21,268 nt of DNA from assembly GCA_046290435.1 (NCBI GenBank), contig JBKAGO010000014.1, forward strand, positions 1 through 21,268, written 5' to 3'. Position 1 is the stretch's first letter. Every line of letters starts with the position of its first letter. Positions 1-7,525 of this stretch are shown piece by piece. The notes under the pieces are model-generated. The model was not told the DNA's origin, ran no database searches, and was given only the letters and a program-made list of their open reading frames with translations. Source of the DNA: CAVQUE01 sp046290435. GTDB taxonomy: Bacteria; Actinomycetota; Acidimicrobiia; Acidimicrobiales; UBA8592. A program made the position numbers and the translations under genes.

Positions 1-108
1 TCGACGCGCACCACCACCCACGAGCCGACCGTCGCCACCCACCACGACCGCCAACGCCCCGACCCTCGCCACCCAGGCCGGCTAATGAACGGTCCGGGCT
101 AGACATCG

Positions 109-582
109 GTGATGCGCACGCTGCAGGAACTCAACGACCTCGAAGACGTCCGGAATCTGCGTCTGGACTACACCCACCACTTCGACGGTGGCGACCTCGA
201 GGCCTTGCTCGACCTCTACACCGACGACGCCGTCTGCGACTTCGGGCCCTTCGGCATCTGGGAGGGCAAGGACGCGCTCCGTTCGGGCTGGGCTCCGTAC
301 TTCGGGCCCGACAAGGACCGGACGGCGCCGTTCGCCCACGGCCGCCACGCAGTGACCAACCCCAAGGTCGACCTCCAGGGCGACACGGCCACCGCCTCGT
401 GGTTCCTCACCGACATCGTGTTCCGCAACGACGACGGCACGGCCAAGGACCAGCCCGTCGTCCTCTACGGCACCTACGTCGACGAATGCGAGCGGGTCGA
501 CGGCGTCTGGAAGTTGACCCGCACCACGCTGCACTTCTCCTGGCCCGTCGCCGGCGGCGCACCGGCGGGCCTGATCCGGTAA
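109..582 (+). CDS. NTF2-like / SnoaL-like family protein
   Basis: This is a 157-residue protein of the NTF2/SnoaL fold, a cone-shaped domain used both by small enzymes (isomerases, dehydratases, cyclases) and by non-catalytic binding proteins. The N-terminal helix followed by FDGGDLEALLDLYTDDAV and then FGPFGIWEGKDALR (about residues 24-60) is the usual start of such domains. The later strands carry ASWFLTDIVF and the closing VWKLTRTTLHFSWP. The length fits a single stand-alone domain. Translation could start at GTG 109 or at the adjacent ATG 112; no strong ribosome binding site separates them. It converges on the methyltransferase gene that ends at 659. The substrate is unknown. Confidence 0.85.
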   Translation: MMRTLQELNDLEDVRNLRLDYTHHFDGGDLEALLDLYTDDAVCDFGPFGIWEGKDALRSGWAPYFGPDKDRTAPFAHGRHAVTNPKVDLQGDTATASWFLTDIVFRNDDGTAKDQPVVLYGTYVDECERVDGVWKLTRTTLHFSWPVAGGAPAGLIR

Positions 583-658
583 CCCAGGTCGTAGCGCCTG
601 CAACGTCGCACCGGCGCGCTGTTCCCGGCTCGGATCGATGCCGTGCACCCGGCCGAGT

Positions 659-1636
659 TCAGCCGACAGTGGGATGTGGCCCGGGATCGTCCCGGCGGGC
701 CCGGGCGATGGCGGCGACGTGGCGGTCGTCGGTGCCGCAGCACCCGCCGACCACCGTCAAGGCCGGCAGGACCGCCTGCAACGCCAGGTAGGCCTGCGCC
801 AGCTCGTCGGGGTCGCCTTCGTCGAGCTCCACCATCTCGTCCAACTCGGCGTGGCTGCGCCGCGACGCGTTCGCTCGCAACCCACCGATCCGCTCGGTCC
901 ACCGACCACCGTCGAAGACGTGGTCGAAATGGGTGGGGTGGGCGCAGTTGATCATGTAGTGGACGGGGCCCGCGTCGGTGGCCCGGTCGGTCGACTCGAT
1001 CGCCTCGCTCAGCGCCATGCCCGAGGGGAGCCGGCCGTCGGTCTCGAGCGTGAAGGAGATGACGACGGGTACGCCGACCGCATCGGCTGCACGCACGATG
1101 CCGATCGCCTCGTCGACGGAGCCGATCGTGAGCGCCGACACGACGTCGACGCCCGCCTCGGCGAGCCGGCGGACCTGGAACGAGTGGTATCGCTCGGCGG
1201 CCTGCGCGTCCATCAGATGGCCGGGCTCGTAGCCGTCGCCGCGCGGGCCGACCGTGCCGCCGACCACGAAGGGTCGCGGGCCGGCCCAGCCGTCGCCCAT
1301 CGCACGCACGAGCCTGACCCCTGCGTCGATGGAGGCGCCGAGCTGTTCGAGATCGTGACCGAGCGTTGCCGCCCAGTCCGGGTTCGCCCGCCACGTCGGC
1401 GCCTCGAGCAGCACGCCCATGTCGTTCGCCCGGGCGATCTCGACGTGTCGGCGGTAGTACTCCACGAGCAGCGCCCTGCACGTCTCGTCTTCGACCAGCG
1501 GATACGCGGCGAAGGCGGGCAGGTCGATGCCGTGGTGGAAGACCAGCCAGGTCTCCAGGCCGGAGTCGGTGACGATGGTGTCGCCGGCGACCCAGTCGGG
1601 TCGCGCTCGGGGCGTGATCTCGTGATGTCGTGTCAT
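659..1636 (-). CDS. Homocysteine S-methyltransferase family protein
   Basis: The 325-residue protein matches the homocysteine S-methyltransferase (BHMT/MetH N-domain) TIM-barrel family, whose members transfer a methyl group from a donor such as betaine, S-methylmethionine or methyl-cobalamin to homocysteine. It has the early DSGLETWL motif (residues 24-31). All three expected zinc-binding cysteines are present: Cys231 in INCAHP, and Cys299 and Cys300 in VGGCCGTDDRHVAAI. I chose ATG 1636 because the in-frame sequence upstream is low-complexity Arg/Ser-rich and unlike the family. The methyl donor cannot be told from sequence. A MetF-like reductase lies about 6 kb away, but not in the same operon. 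The 64 bp upstream resemble the region upstream of the RCC1/RTX gene at 3850, which suggests shared control. Confidence 0.9.
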   Translation of the reverse strand: MTRHHEITPRARPDWVAGDTIVTDSGLETWLVFHHGIDLPAFAAYPLVEDETCRALLVEYYRRHVEIARANDMGVLLEAPTWRANPDWAATLGHDLEQLGASIDAGVRLVRAMGDGWAGPRPFVVGGTVGPRGDGYEPGHLMDAQAAERYHSFQVRRLAEAGVDVVSALTIGSVDEAIGIVRAADAVGVPVVISFTLETDGRLPSGMALSEAIESTDRATDAGPVHYMINCAHPTHFDHVFDGGRWTERIGGLRANASRRSHAELDEMVELDEGDPDELAQAYLALQAVLPALTVVGGCCGTDDRHVAAIARARRDDPGPHPTVG

Positions 1637-1680
1637 GGGGTCATTGGACGGCGATCGGTGGCCGGCTGCTCGTGGACAGC

Positions 1681-1697
1681 GTGAGGATCGGCTGAGG
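1681..1697 (-). promoter_or_regulatory. Direct-repeat box upstream of the methyltransferase gene
   Basis: On the plus strand GTGAGG (1681-1686) and CTGAGG (1692-1697) lie exactly 11 bp apart, 45-61 bp before the start codon at 1636. The same arrangement at the same distance precedes the gene at 3850. Direct repeats spaced 11 bp are the usual binding sites of SARP/OmpR-type winged-helix activators, and a protein of that type is encoded at 3949-6384. Binding is inferred. Confidence 0.5.
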
Positions 1698-1888
1698 GTC
1701 GACGGCAACAGCCCTCCGGTCGCACGGCCTGCGATCCTCGGCCCGAGGCCGGACAGGCTTCGTCGCCGAGACGCCGTTGCGCCTCGGCGACGATGACCGT
1801 CCACCTCGTGTGGTTCTCGGCCCGTGTCGGACCGGGGGGAGTCTCGTGGTGTGGCGGCCGGTGATCCCGCCTGCACGCGGGGTTCGCG

Positions 1889-3850
1889 TCAGCAGCGAAC
1901 GGTGTTGCTCCCCCGACCTCCGAGGCAGGTGTCGTTGCCCGAGCCCCCGACCAGACGGTCGTCGCCCGGCCCGCCGCGCAGGATGTCCCCGCCGGCACCG
2001 CCGGCCAGACGATCGTTTCCGGCACCACCGACGAGCCGATCGTTGCCCCCACCACCGGCCAGACGATCGTTTCCGGCACCACCGACGAGCCGATCGTTGC
2101 CGGCACCGCCGATCAGGCGGTCGTTGCCCGGCCCGCCGATCAGGCGGTCGTTACCCGGCCCTCCGATCAGGCGGTCGTTTCCCCGGCCGCCGCAGATGAT
2201 GTCGGCGCCGCCGAGGCCGTCGATGACATCGTCGCCGTCGGTCCCGATGATGACATCGTCACCGTTCGTGGGTGACTGCCCGAATGCGACATCGACGGTC
2301 ACGGCCCGTCCGGCGCAGCGCCGTGGCGGAGCGGGGGGCTCGTCGCTGATCCTGATCGAGCCGCCGAGACTCACCGGCGGCAGGTCGTCGCCCATCTCGC
2401 CGGGTGCGTCGCCTCGGTCGGCGGTGTCGCCGTAACCGAGCCGGCCGGCGGCTCCCCAGCCCCAACACTTGACCTGGGCCGTGTCGAGCACTGCGCAGGT
2501 GTGGAAGTAGCCGGTGGTGACGGCCACCGCAGTGCGGCCCGTCCCGAGATCCACGGTGGGCAGGTCGTCGCCCATCTCGAAGAGGGCATCGCCGCGATCT
2601 GCGGTGTCGCCGTAGCCCAGCCGCCCGTTGATCCCCCGACCCCAGCACTTCACCGACCCGTTGTCCAACAACGCGCAGACGTTCGCCGACTCGGTCGCGA
2701 CGGCGACCGCGGTGCGACCCGTCCCGAGATCGACCGCAGGCAGGTTGTCGCCCATCTCGCCTGCGGCGTCGCCGCGGGTCGCGGTGTCGCCGTAGCCCAG
2801 CCGCCCGAAGGCACCGAAGCCCCAACACTTGACCGACCCGTTGTCCAACAACGCGCACGTGTGGACCTCGCCTGCGGTGATGGCGGCGGCGGTGCGACCC
2901 GTCCCGAGCGCCACGGCGGGCAGGTTGTCCCCCATCTGATTCGGCATGCTGCCGCGGTCGGTCTGGTCGCCGTAGCCGAGGCGCCCGCTGGCTCCTCTAC
3001 CCCAGCACTTCACCGACCCGTCGTCCAACAACGCGCACGTGTGGGAGTTGCCGGCAGCGATGGCGACGGCGGTACGACCCGTCCCCAGCGCCACGACGGG
3101 CAGGTTGTCCCCCATCTGATTCGGCATGCTGCCGCGGTTGGTCTGGTCGCCGTAGCCGAGGCGTCCGGAGATACCCAGGCCCCAGCACTTGACCGACCCG
3201 TCGTCCAACAACGCGCACGTGTGGGAGTTGCCGGCAGCGATGGCGACGGCGGTACGACCCGTCCCCAGATCGACGGCCGGCAGGTCGTCGCCCATCTCAC
3301 CCGGCGCATCGCCGCGATCGAGGTTGTCGCCGTAGCCCAACCTTCCGGAGAGGCCACTGCCCCAGCACTTGACCGACCCATCGTCGAGCAGCGCGCACGT
3401 GTGCTCGAACCCGGCGCTGACGGCGAGTGCACTGCGACCCGTCCCGAGATCGACGGCCGGCAGGTCGTCGCCCATCTGATCGGCCATGTTCCCGCGATTG
3501 GCCTCGTCGCCGTAGCCCAGCTGCCCCGAGCTGCTGCTACCCCAGCACTTGACCGCACCGTCGTCGAGCACCACACAGGTGTGGGAACCTCCGACGGTGA
3601 GCGAGCGGGCCGCTACGGGAGCGCCGGGCGCCTCGTTGCCGTCGGCGGCGACGGGGCCGGTGAGCGCCGACGGGACCAACAGCATCGACACCGCGAGCAG
3701 CGCCACTACGATCGCTCGGGTCTGTCGCCGTCGACGTCGGCGTGCACGCCTCACTCTCGGCACGGTGGCGGATCCGTCGTCGTCGACGCCGGCCTCGAGG
3801 TCGACCCGGTCGGTTCGGTTTCGTGGATTGTGTGATGGTTCGTTCGTCAT
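1889..3850 (-). CDS. Exported RCC1-repeat protein with C-terminal RTX repeats
   Basis: The 653-residue protein starts with an acidic, then very basic stretch (Arg-rich, 32-46) and a hydrophobic segment (about 47-66) ending at AAADG-like residues. This looks like a long-n-region signal peptide or membrane anchor. Residues about 88-505 hold seven 60-residue RCC1/alpha-tubulin-suppressor-type repeats built on HTCALLDDGSVKCWG and GRLGYGD, which should fold as a beta-propeller. Each repeat has two cysteines, suggesting disulfides outside the cell. After a linker, residues about 535-645 hold some ten GGxGNDRLx nonapeptides, the calcium-binding RTX beta-roll, ending in a Cys-rich cap. The likely role is surface or secreted binding; no catalytic motif is visible. 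It lies 98 bp downstream of the regulator gene on the same strand but has its own repeat-bearing upstream region. Confidence 0.88.
   Translation of the reverse strand: MTNEPSHNPRNRTDRVDLEAGVDDDGSATVPRVRRARRRRRRQTRAIVVALLAVSMLLVPSALTGPVAADGNEAPGAPVAARSLTVGGSHTCVVLDDGAVKCWGSSSSGQLGYGDEANRGNMADQMGDDLPAVDLGTGRSALAVSAGFEHTCALLDDGSVKCWGSGLSGRLGYGDNLDRGDAPGEMGDDLPAVDLGTGRTAVAIAAGNSHTCALLDDGSVKCWGLGISGRLGYGDQTNRGSMPNQMGDNLPVVALGTGRTAVAIAAGNSHTCALLDDGSVKCWGRGASGRLGYGDQTDRGSMPNQMGDNLPAVALGTGRTAAAITAGEVHTCALLDNGSVKCWGFGAFGRLGYGDTATRGDAAGEMGDNLPAVDLGTGRTAVAVATESANVCALLDNGSVKCWGRGINGRLGYGDTADRGDALFEMGDDLPTVDLGTGRTAVAVTTGYFHTCAVLDTAQVKCWGWGAAGRLGYGDTADRGDAPGEMGDDLPPVSLGGSIRISDEPPAPPRRCAGRAVTVDVAFGQSPTNGDDVIIGTDGDDVIDGLGGADIICGGRGNDRLIGGPGNDRLIGGPGNDRLIGGAGNDRLVGGAGNDRLAGGGGNDRLVGGAGNDRLAGGAGGDILRGGPGDDRLVGGSGNDTCLGGRGSNTVRC
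1900..2215 (-). repeat. 27-bp tandem repeats encoding RTX nonapeptides
   Basis: About ten 27-bp units encode GGxGNDRLx motifs. Neighbouring units are nearly identical, for example around 2030-2100 and 2115-2175. Such runs expand and contract by slippage, so the copy number may vary between strains. Confidence 0.8.
2350..3590 (-). repeat. Seven 180-bp tandem repeats encoding RCC1 units
   Basis: The KCWG-encoding motif recurs at exactly 180-bp steps (near 2461, 2641, 2821, 3001, 3181, 3361 and 3541). The two units around 3001-3180 and 3181-3360 are almost identical in DNA, suggesting recent duplication or gene conversion inside the gene. Confidence 0.88.
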
Positions 3851-3894
3851 GCGGCCATTGCACGACGGGGGGACATCGGCTGCTGGTGGATGGC

Positions 3895-3911
3895 CTGAGG
3901 ATCATCTGAGG
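3895..3911 (-). promoter_or_regulatory. Direct-repeat box upstream of the RCC1/RTX gene
   Basis: CTGAGG occurs at 3895-3900 and again at 3906-3911, 11 bp apart, 45-61 bp before the start at 3850. The surrounding DNA aligns without gaps to the region before the methyltransferase start at 1636 (about 45 of 64 bases match). This is a likely activator site, placed between the regulator gene and its neighbour. Confidence 0.5.
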
Positions 3912-3948
3912 ATGGTCGCGACCACCTGCCGTCGACCGGGCTCGACGA

Positions 3949-6384
3949 TCAGTCGAATCGTCGCTCGACCGCGACGGCGGCGGCGCGGAGCGCCTGGGGC
4001 AGCGTGAACCCGGCCGCGGCCCAGCGCTCGTAGGTCTCGTCGCCGACTCGGCGACGCGCCTCTGCGAGGATCGCAGTCAGCCGCTCGGCTTCGGCTCCGT
4101 AACTCGGCCGGAGCGCTTCGTCGGTGGCCGCCGCTCCGATGCTGACAGCGGCCTCGTCGTCGCCGAGGGCGACCAGCACCTCGACGAGGTTGCGGAGCGT
4201 GGTCACTGCGTGCACGAGGTTGCCGTGCCGGGCGTGATCGTGCAGGCAGATGGCGAAGGGCTCGAGGGAGCGGTCGAGGTCGCCGTTGCGCAGATGCTCC
4301 ATGCCCAGGGCCAGCTGACTCACCGAGATCGCCAACGAGTTCCCCACCGCACGCGCCTGGGCGATGGCCGAGTCGAACGCGGCGATGGCACGTCCCGCCG
4401 ATCCCTTGGCGCTCCATGCTTCGGCCGCGACGTAGCTGAGCCACGCGAGGTTCGACGGTGATGCGCCCGTCCGGTCGACGTCCTCGGCTCGCCGTAGACC
4501 CTCATCTGGCGAGCCGCCGAAGGTGAGGGCCAGCGACGAGTTGACCGCGGCCTGGATTCGCATGTGGCTGTCGCCGATCGACCGTCCCAACTCGTCCAGC
4601 AGGCTGGTGAGGTCGAGGCAGTCCTCGAGCCGCCCCTCGTAGAGCGCGACATCGGAGACGACCTCCAGCGCCGTGCCTCGCCACACCGGATCGACGGCCT
4701 TCTCCAGTACTGCATCGAGGTGCGAGCGAGCCTCGGCCAACCGGCCGGCGTTGGCCGCGGCTCCGGCGAGCGCCAGGCGGGCGCCGGTCATCTCGACCGA
4801 ATCGGCATCGGCGTGTTGCGCGAGCAACGACGCGCTCCAGAGTGCGGGCTCGGCCCACAGCGTCGTGTAGGCAGCGAGGTGCAGATCGGCACCGAGACGA
4901 GACGCCAGCGTCGGGTCGTCGCGAACCGCCCAGCGGTGTGCAGCACGGACCTCGGGCACGAGCTCTGCCAGGCGCGCCCGTGCCTCGGGTTCGCGCTCCG
5001 AACGCAGATCACGACCGGTCTGCGCCACCACCGCAGCGATATGCGCCGCATGCCGGCGACGGTACGTGGCCGCCGAGTCGCCCTCGTCGAACGCTCGCCC
5101 GGCCACCATCCGTACGGTGTCGAGCATGCGGTACCGGGCGACGGGGCCGTCGAGGTCGACGGCGAGCAGTGATCGTTCGGCCAACGCCGCGAGGACACCG
5201 GCCAGGGCATCGGGTTCGTCGGGTCGGAGCACTGCGGCGGCGTCCGCCGACGAGACCGAACCGGCGAACACCGCCATGCGTTCGAGCGCACGTCGCTGTT
5301 CCGGCTCCAGCAGGTCGGTCGACCAGGTGACGAGCGAGGCCACCGAGCGATGGCGCTGTGCCCGGGCCCGGTGTGACAGCTGCAGCAGCCGACCGCCATG
5401 GGAAACCGCCGACTCGAGCTCGCCGAAGGTCATCGAGGCCAGCCGGGCAGCGGCTATCTCGATCATGAGCGGCAGGCGATCGAGCTGATCGACCAGTGCC
5501 CGCACGCGATCTGCGCCGGCATCGTCGATGCGCCACCCCCGTTGTGCTGCCCGTGCGCGCTCGTCGAAGAGGTCGACGGCGGCGTCGGGTTCGAGCGGAT
5601 CGACCGGGACGACGATCTCGCCCGAACACCCGAGCCTGACCCGGCTGGTGGCGACGAGGCACACCCGAGCGGCGCTCTCGACCACCCGGTCGACCAGCTC
5701 GGTGACCCCGTCGAGGACGTGCTCGCAGTTGTCGAGCACCACGACCGCGTCGAGACCGGCGATCGCCTGGGCAGCCACCGCGGGTCGTCGTCCGTCGAGA
5801 ACGATGTCCAACGCGTAGGCGACGGCAGGCAGGACGTCGTCGCTCGATGAGATCGCTGCGAGCTCGATGAGGTGCATGCCGTCGGGCCGCGCGTCGGCGA
5901 GCCGACGGGCGACCTCGCGGGCGAGGAGCGACTTCCCGACCCCACCGGGGCCGAGGAGCGTGACCGTGCACCCGGGCTGAACGAGCGCCGCGATCTCATC
6001 GAGCAGGTCGCTGCGGCCGATGAGCCGCAGCGGTGGCCCCGCTTCCGGCGGCCGAGCCGTTTCCCGATCGACCGCGCCCGGCTCGTCGACCGGCGCAACG
6101 AAGCGGTAGCCGACGCCGCGCACGTTGCGGATCGTGTGCTGGCTGGTGCCGTCGTCGCCGACCGCCTTGCGGATCTCCTTGATGCGCGTCGTGAGCGCCG
6201 ACTCCGACACGAAGCGATGTCCCCACACGCCGTCGAGCAGTTCGTGCTTGTGCACGACACGTTCGCGCTGGTCGACGAGGTGCACGAGGAGGTCGAACGC
6301 CTGCGGCTCGAGGTGAACGGGCACCTCATCACGCAGCAACTCGCGCCCGCCGACGTCGAGCGCGTACACCCCGAAACGCACCAT
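3949..6384 (-). CDS. Winged-helix / NTPase / TPR-like transcriptional regulator (SARP/AfsR-like architecture)
   Basis: The 811-residue protein starts with an OmpR/PhoB-type winged helix (residues 1-97): LEPQAFDLLVHLV, then the recognition region SESALTTRIKEIRKAVGDD and the closing wing IRNVRGVGYRFVAP. An NB-ARC/STAND-like NTPase follows. It has a Walker A motif GPGGVGKS (145-152), a Walker B strand VVVLDNCEHVLDG (214-226), the sensor LVATSR (243-248) and a GLPL-like RLPLMIEIAAARL. Residues about 520-811 are Ala/Leu-rich helical hairpins that look like TPRs. Such proteins are signal-gated DNA-binding activators. ATG 6384 opens directly into the winged helix; sequence further upstream is not homologous. 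Probable targets are the two genes carrying CTGAGG direct repeats. The signal is unknown. Confidence 0.9.
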   Translation of the reverse strand: MVRFGVYALDVGGRELLRDEVPVHLEPQAFDLLVHLVDQRERVVHKHELLDGVWGHRFVSESALTTRIKEIRKAVGDDGTSQHTIRNVRGVGYRFVAPVDEPGAVDRETARPPEAGPPLRLIGRSDLLDEIAALVQPGCTVTLLGPGGVGKSLLAREVARRLADARPDGMHLIELAAISSSDDVLPAVAYALDIVLDGRRPAVAAQAIAGLDAVVVLDNCEHVLDGVTELVDRVVESAARVCLVATSRVRLGCSGEIVVPVDPLEPDAAVDLFDERARAAQRGWRIDDAGADRVRALVDQLDRLPLMIEIAAARLASMTFGELESAVSHGGRLLQLSHRARAQRHRSVASLVTWSTDLLEPEQRRALERMAVFAGSVSSADAAAVLRPDEPDALAGVLAALAERSLLAVDLDGPVARYRMLDTVRMVAGRAFDEGDSAATYRRRHAAHIAAVVAQTGRDLRSEREPEARARLAELVPEVRAAHRWAVRDDPTLASRLGADLHLAAYTTLWAEPALWSASLLAQHADADSVEMTGARLALAGAAANAGRLAEARSHLDAVLEKAVDPVWRGTALEVVSDVALYEGRLEDCLDLTSLLDELGRSIGDSHMRIQAAVNSSLALTFGGSPDEGLRRAEDVDRTGASPSNLAWLSYVAAEAWSAKGSAGRAIAAFDSAIAQARAVGNSLAISVSQLALGMEHLRNGDLDRSLEPFAICLHDHARHGNLVHAVTTLRNLVEVLVALGDDEAAVSIGAAATDEALRPSYGAEAERLTAILAEARRRVGDETYERWAAAGFTLPQALRAAAVAVERRFD

Positions 6385-6494
6385 GCCGGAAGTATGGCGA
6401 GCCGATCGTGATCGCGCCCGAGCAACCCGCCGCTCGGGCCGGCACGTGGCGCTCGACCGGCGATCCGTGTTTGGCAGCTCGCACGAACGGGTAT

Positions 6495-6570
6495 TCCACG
6501 AACCGCCAGCCCGGGTAGGGCGAAGCGGATCGGCATCGCCGATGCAAGGGTTCGACTCCCTCCGCTGGCA
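6495..6570 (+). other. tRNA-like sequence, probably degenerate
   Basis: Positions 6546-6562 fold as a T arm with the classic TTCGA loop. Counting back with standard spacing gives a variable loop ending in C, an anticodon-like arm with T33 and a CGG triplet at 6531-6533, and a D-like arm (CGCC 6504-6507 with GGCG 6519-6522) whose loop contains AG and GGG. The 3' acceptor strand CGCTGGC plus A (6563-6570) finds only three pairs in the standard 5' position. It instead pairs with GCCAGC at 6505-6510, which would give a 66-nt molecule without a normal D arm. It is therefore not a convincing functional tRNA. It may be a decayed tRNA-Pro-like gene or an insertion-site remnant. Confidence 0.3.
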
Positions 6571-6665
6571 CACGGTGCGCAACAAGCGCAGGCGGGCATG
6601 GTCCGCCATGTCGCGCGGCCCCCGCCCACCCGACCGTGTGGACGAACGATCGAAAGGGTTCTCCA

Positions 6666-6809
6666 ATGGCATTCGTGCTCTGGCTCATCGCCGTCGTACT
6701 CGTCATCTCGGGCATCGTCGCCCTGTTCCGGCGAGAGGTCGTCTACGGAGTGGTCCTGATCATCGTCGGGCTGCTCGTCGGGCCGGGTGGCGTCAGCATC
6801 TTCACCTGA
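6666..6809 (+). CDS. GPGG-motif small membrane protein
   Basis: This 47-residue protein has two hydrophobic segments (about 2-20 and 27-39) joined by the basic turn FRREVVYG, and ends in VGPGGVSIFT. That ending is the signature of a small actinobacterial family known as GPGG-motif small membrane proteins, which have no assigned function. A purine-rich AAAGGG sits a few bases before ATG 6666, and the length matches the family. It is followed 64 bp downstream by another very small gene. The call rests on the terminal motif and the two-helix layout. Confidence 0.82.
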   Translation: MAFVLWLIAVVLVISGIVALFRREVVYGVVLIIVGLLVGPGGVSIFT

Positions 6810-6873
6810 CGACCGCTTCGGCAGATCGCTGGCCGTCGATGGAGCGGATGCGGGACTGGACGACAGGAGCGCC

Positions 6874-7050
6874 ATGGACATCATCGGAAGGATCAAACGG
6901 GCGCTTCGGCGCCGGTCGACCGAACCGGACAGCGGGCCGTCGAAGGCAGCCCCGCCGCCTCCGGGCGAGGGGCCGATCGCGATCGGCCACCAGCCGGGCC
7001 CTCCGACCGAACCACCGCCCGACCCCGGTTCGGATCAACCCGCCCGCTGA
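6874..7050 (+). CDS. Small proline-rich hypothetical protein
   Basis: A 58-residue protein starts at ATG 6874 behind a good AGGAG at 6865-6869. It has a short amphipathic basic N-terminus (MDIIGRIKRALRRR) followed by a Pro/Gly/Ser-rich tail with no fold expected. The basic helix may contact membrane or nucleic acid. An in-frame start farther upstream (6787) would overlap the GPGG gene and lacks a clear binding site, so I prefer 6874. No family is recognised. Confidence 0.5.
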   Translation: MDIIGRIKRALRRRSTEPDSGPSKAAPPPPGEGPIAIGHQPGPPTEPPPDPGSDQPAR

Positions 7051-7166
7051 TCGACGGATGCAGGCTGCAGCAACGACGTCTCCGATCGCTATGCGCGACC
7101 TGCGAGCCTTCATCCAGCGTCGGCGGGGTGATGCGATCGTGCTCGGAGAGGTCGACCTGGCGTTCG

Positions 7167-7445
7167 ATGACCAGCGAGAGTTCTTCGGCGACGAGAACGG
7201 TGGCGAGGGAGACGAAAACCGCCCGCAACGGCACGGTGTCGGTGAAGCTCCCCGTCCCCGGCGTGATCGTCGAGAACGTCTCCCTCGGCTTGGCGATGTG
7301 CGCCGACGGTGCCTGCCTCCAGGTCGCGCTCGAACTCGGTGGCCCTCTGATGCCGGTCTACGTCAGCTCTGTCAAACAGGACGCTCCGATCAGCGAAGCC
7401 ACCGTCGCCGAACTCCTCCCGAACGGACCGTACGTCCGCCGCTGA
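7167..7445 (+). CDS. Small hypothetical protein, start uncertain
   Basis: The reading frame gives up to 92 residues from ATG 7167, or 69 from GTG 7236. From about 7220 onward the codons have the strong third-position GC of real genes, and the product (VENVSLGLAMCADGACLQVALEL...) looks like a folded beta/alpha fragment with two cysteines. Before 7220 the frame is Ser/Thr/Arg-rich and the opposite strand looks equally coding, so the first part may not be translated. No family is recognised. It ends 80 bp before the MetF-like gene. Confidence 0.42.
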   Translation: MTSESSSATRTVARETKTARNGTVSVKLPVPGVIVENVSLGLAMCADGACLQVALELGGPLMPVYVSSVKQDAPISEATVAELLPNGPYVRR

Positions 7446-7525
7446 CCAGCCCCGACACGACCCCCGGACGTCCCGATCCCAGGGTCGGTTTTCGACGGAC
7501 GGTGACCGGGTAGCGGAGATCGGCC

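Noticed and set aside
1..108. Possible 3' end of a gene stopping near position 83
   Set aside because: All three plus frames are low-complexity Pro/Thr/His/Arg runs and no frame looks clearly coding over so short a stretch.
474..1481. Long minus-strand frame across the NTF2-like and methyltransferase genes
   Set aside because: It is Arg-rich shadow translation of the well-supported methyltransferase gene in another frame.
2501..3835. 444-residue plus-strand frame
   Set aside because: It is antisense to the RCC1/RTX gene; its regularity only mirrors the 180-bp repeats.
6893..7234. Minus-strand frame from GTG 7234
   Set aside because: Its first 45 residues look plausible, but the rest is Arg/Cys-rich and runs antisense into the small gene at 6874. 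No family or ribosome binding site supports it.
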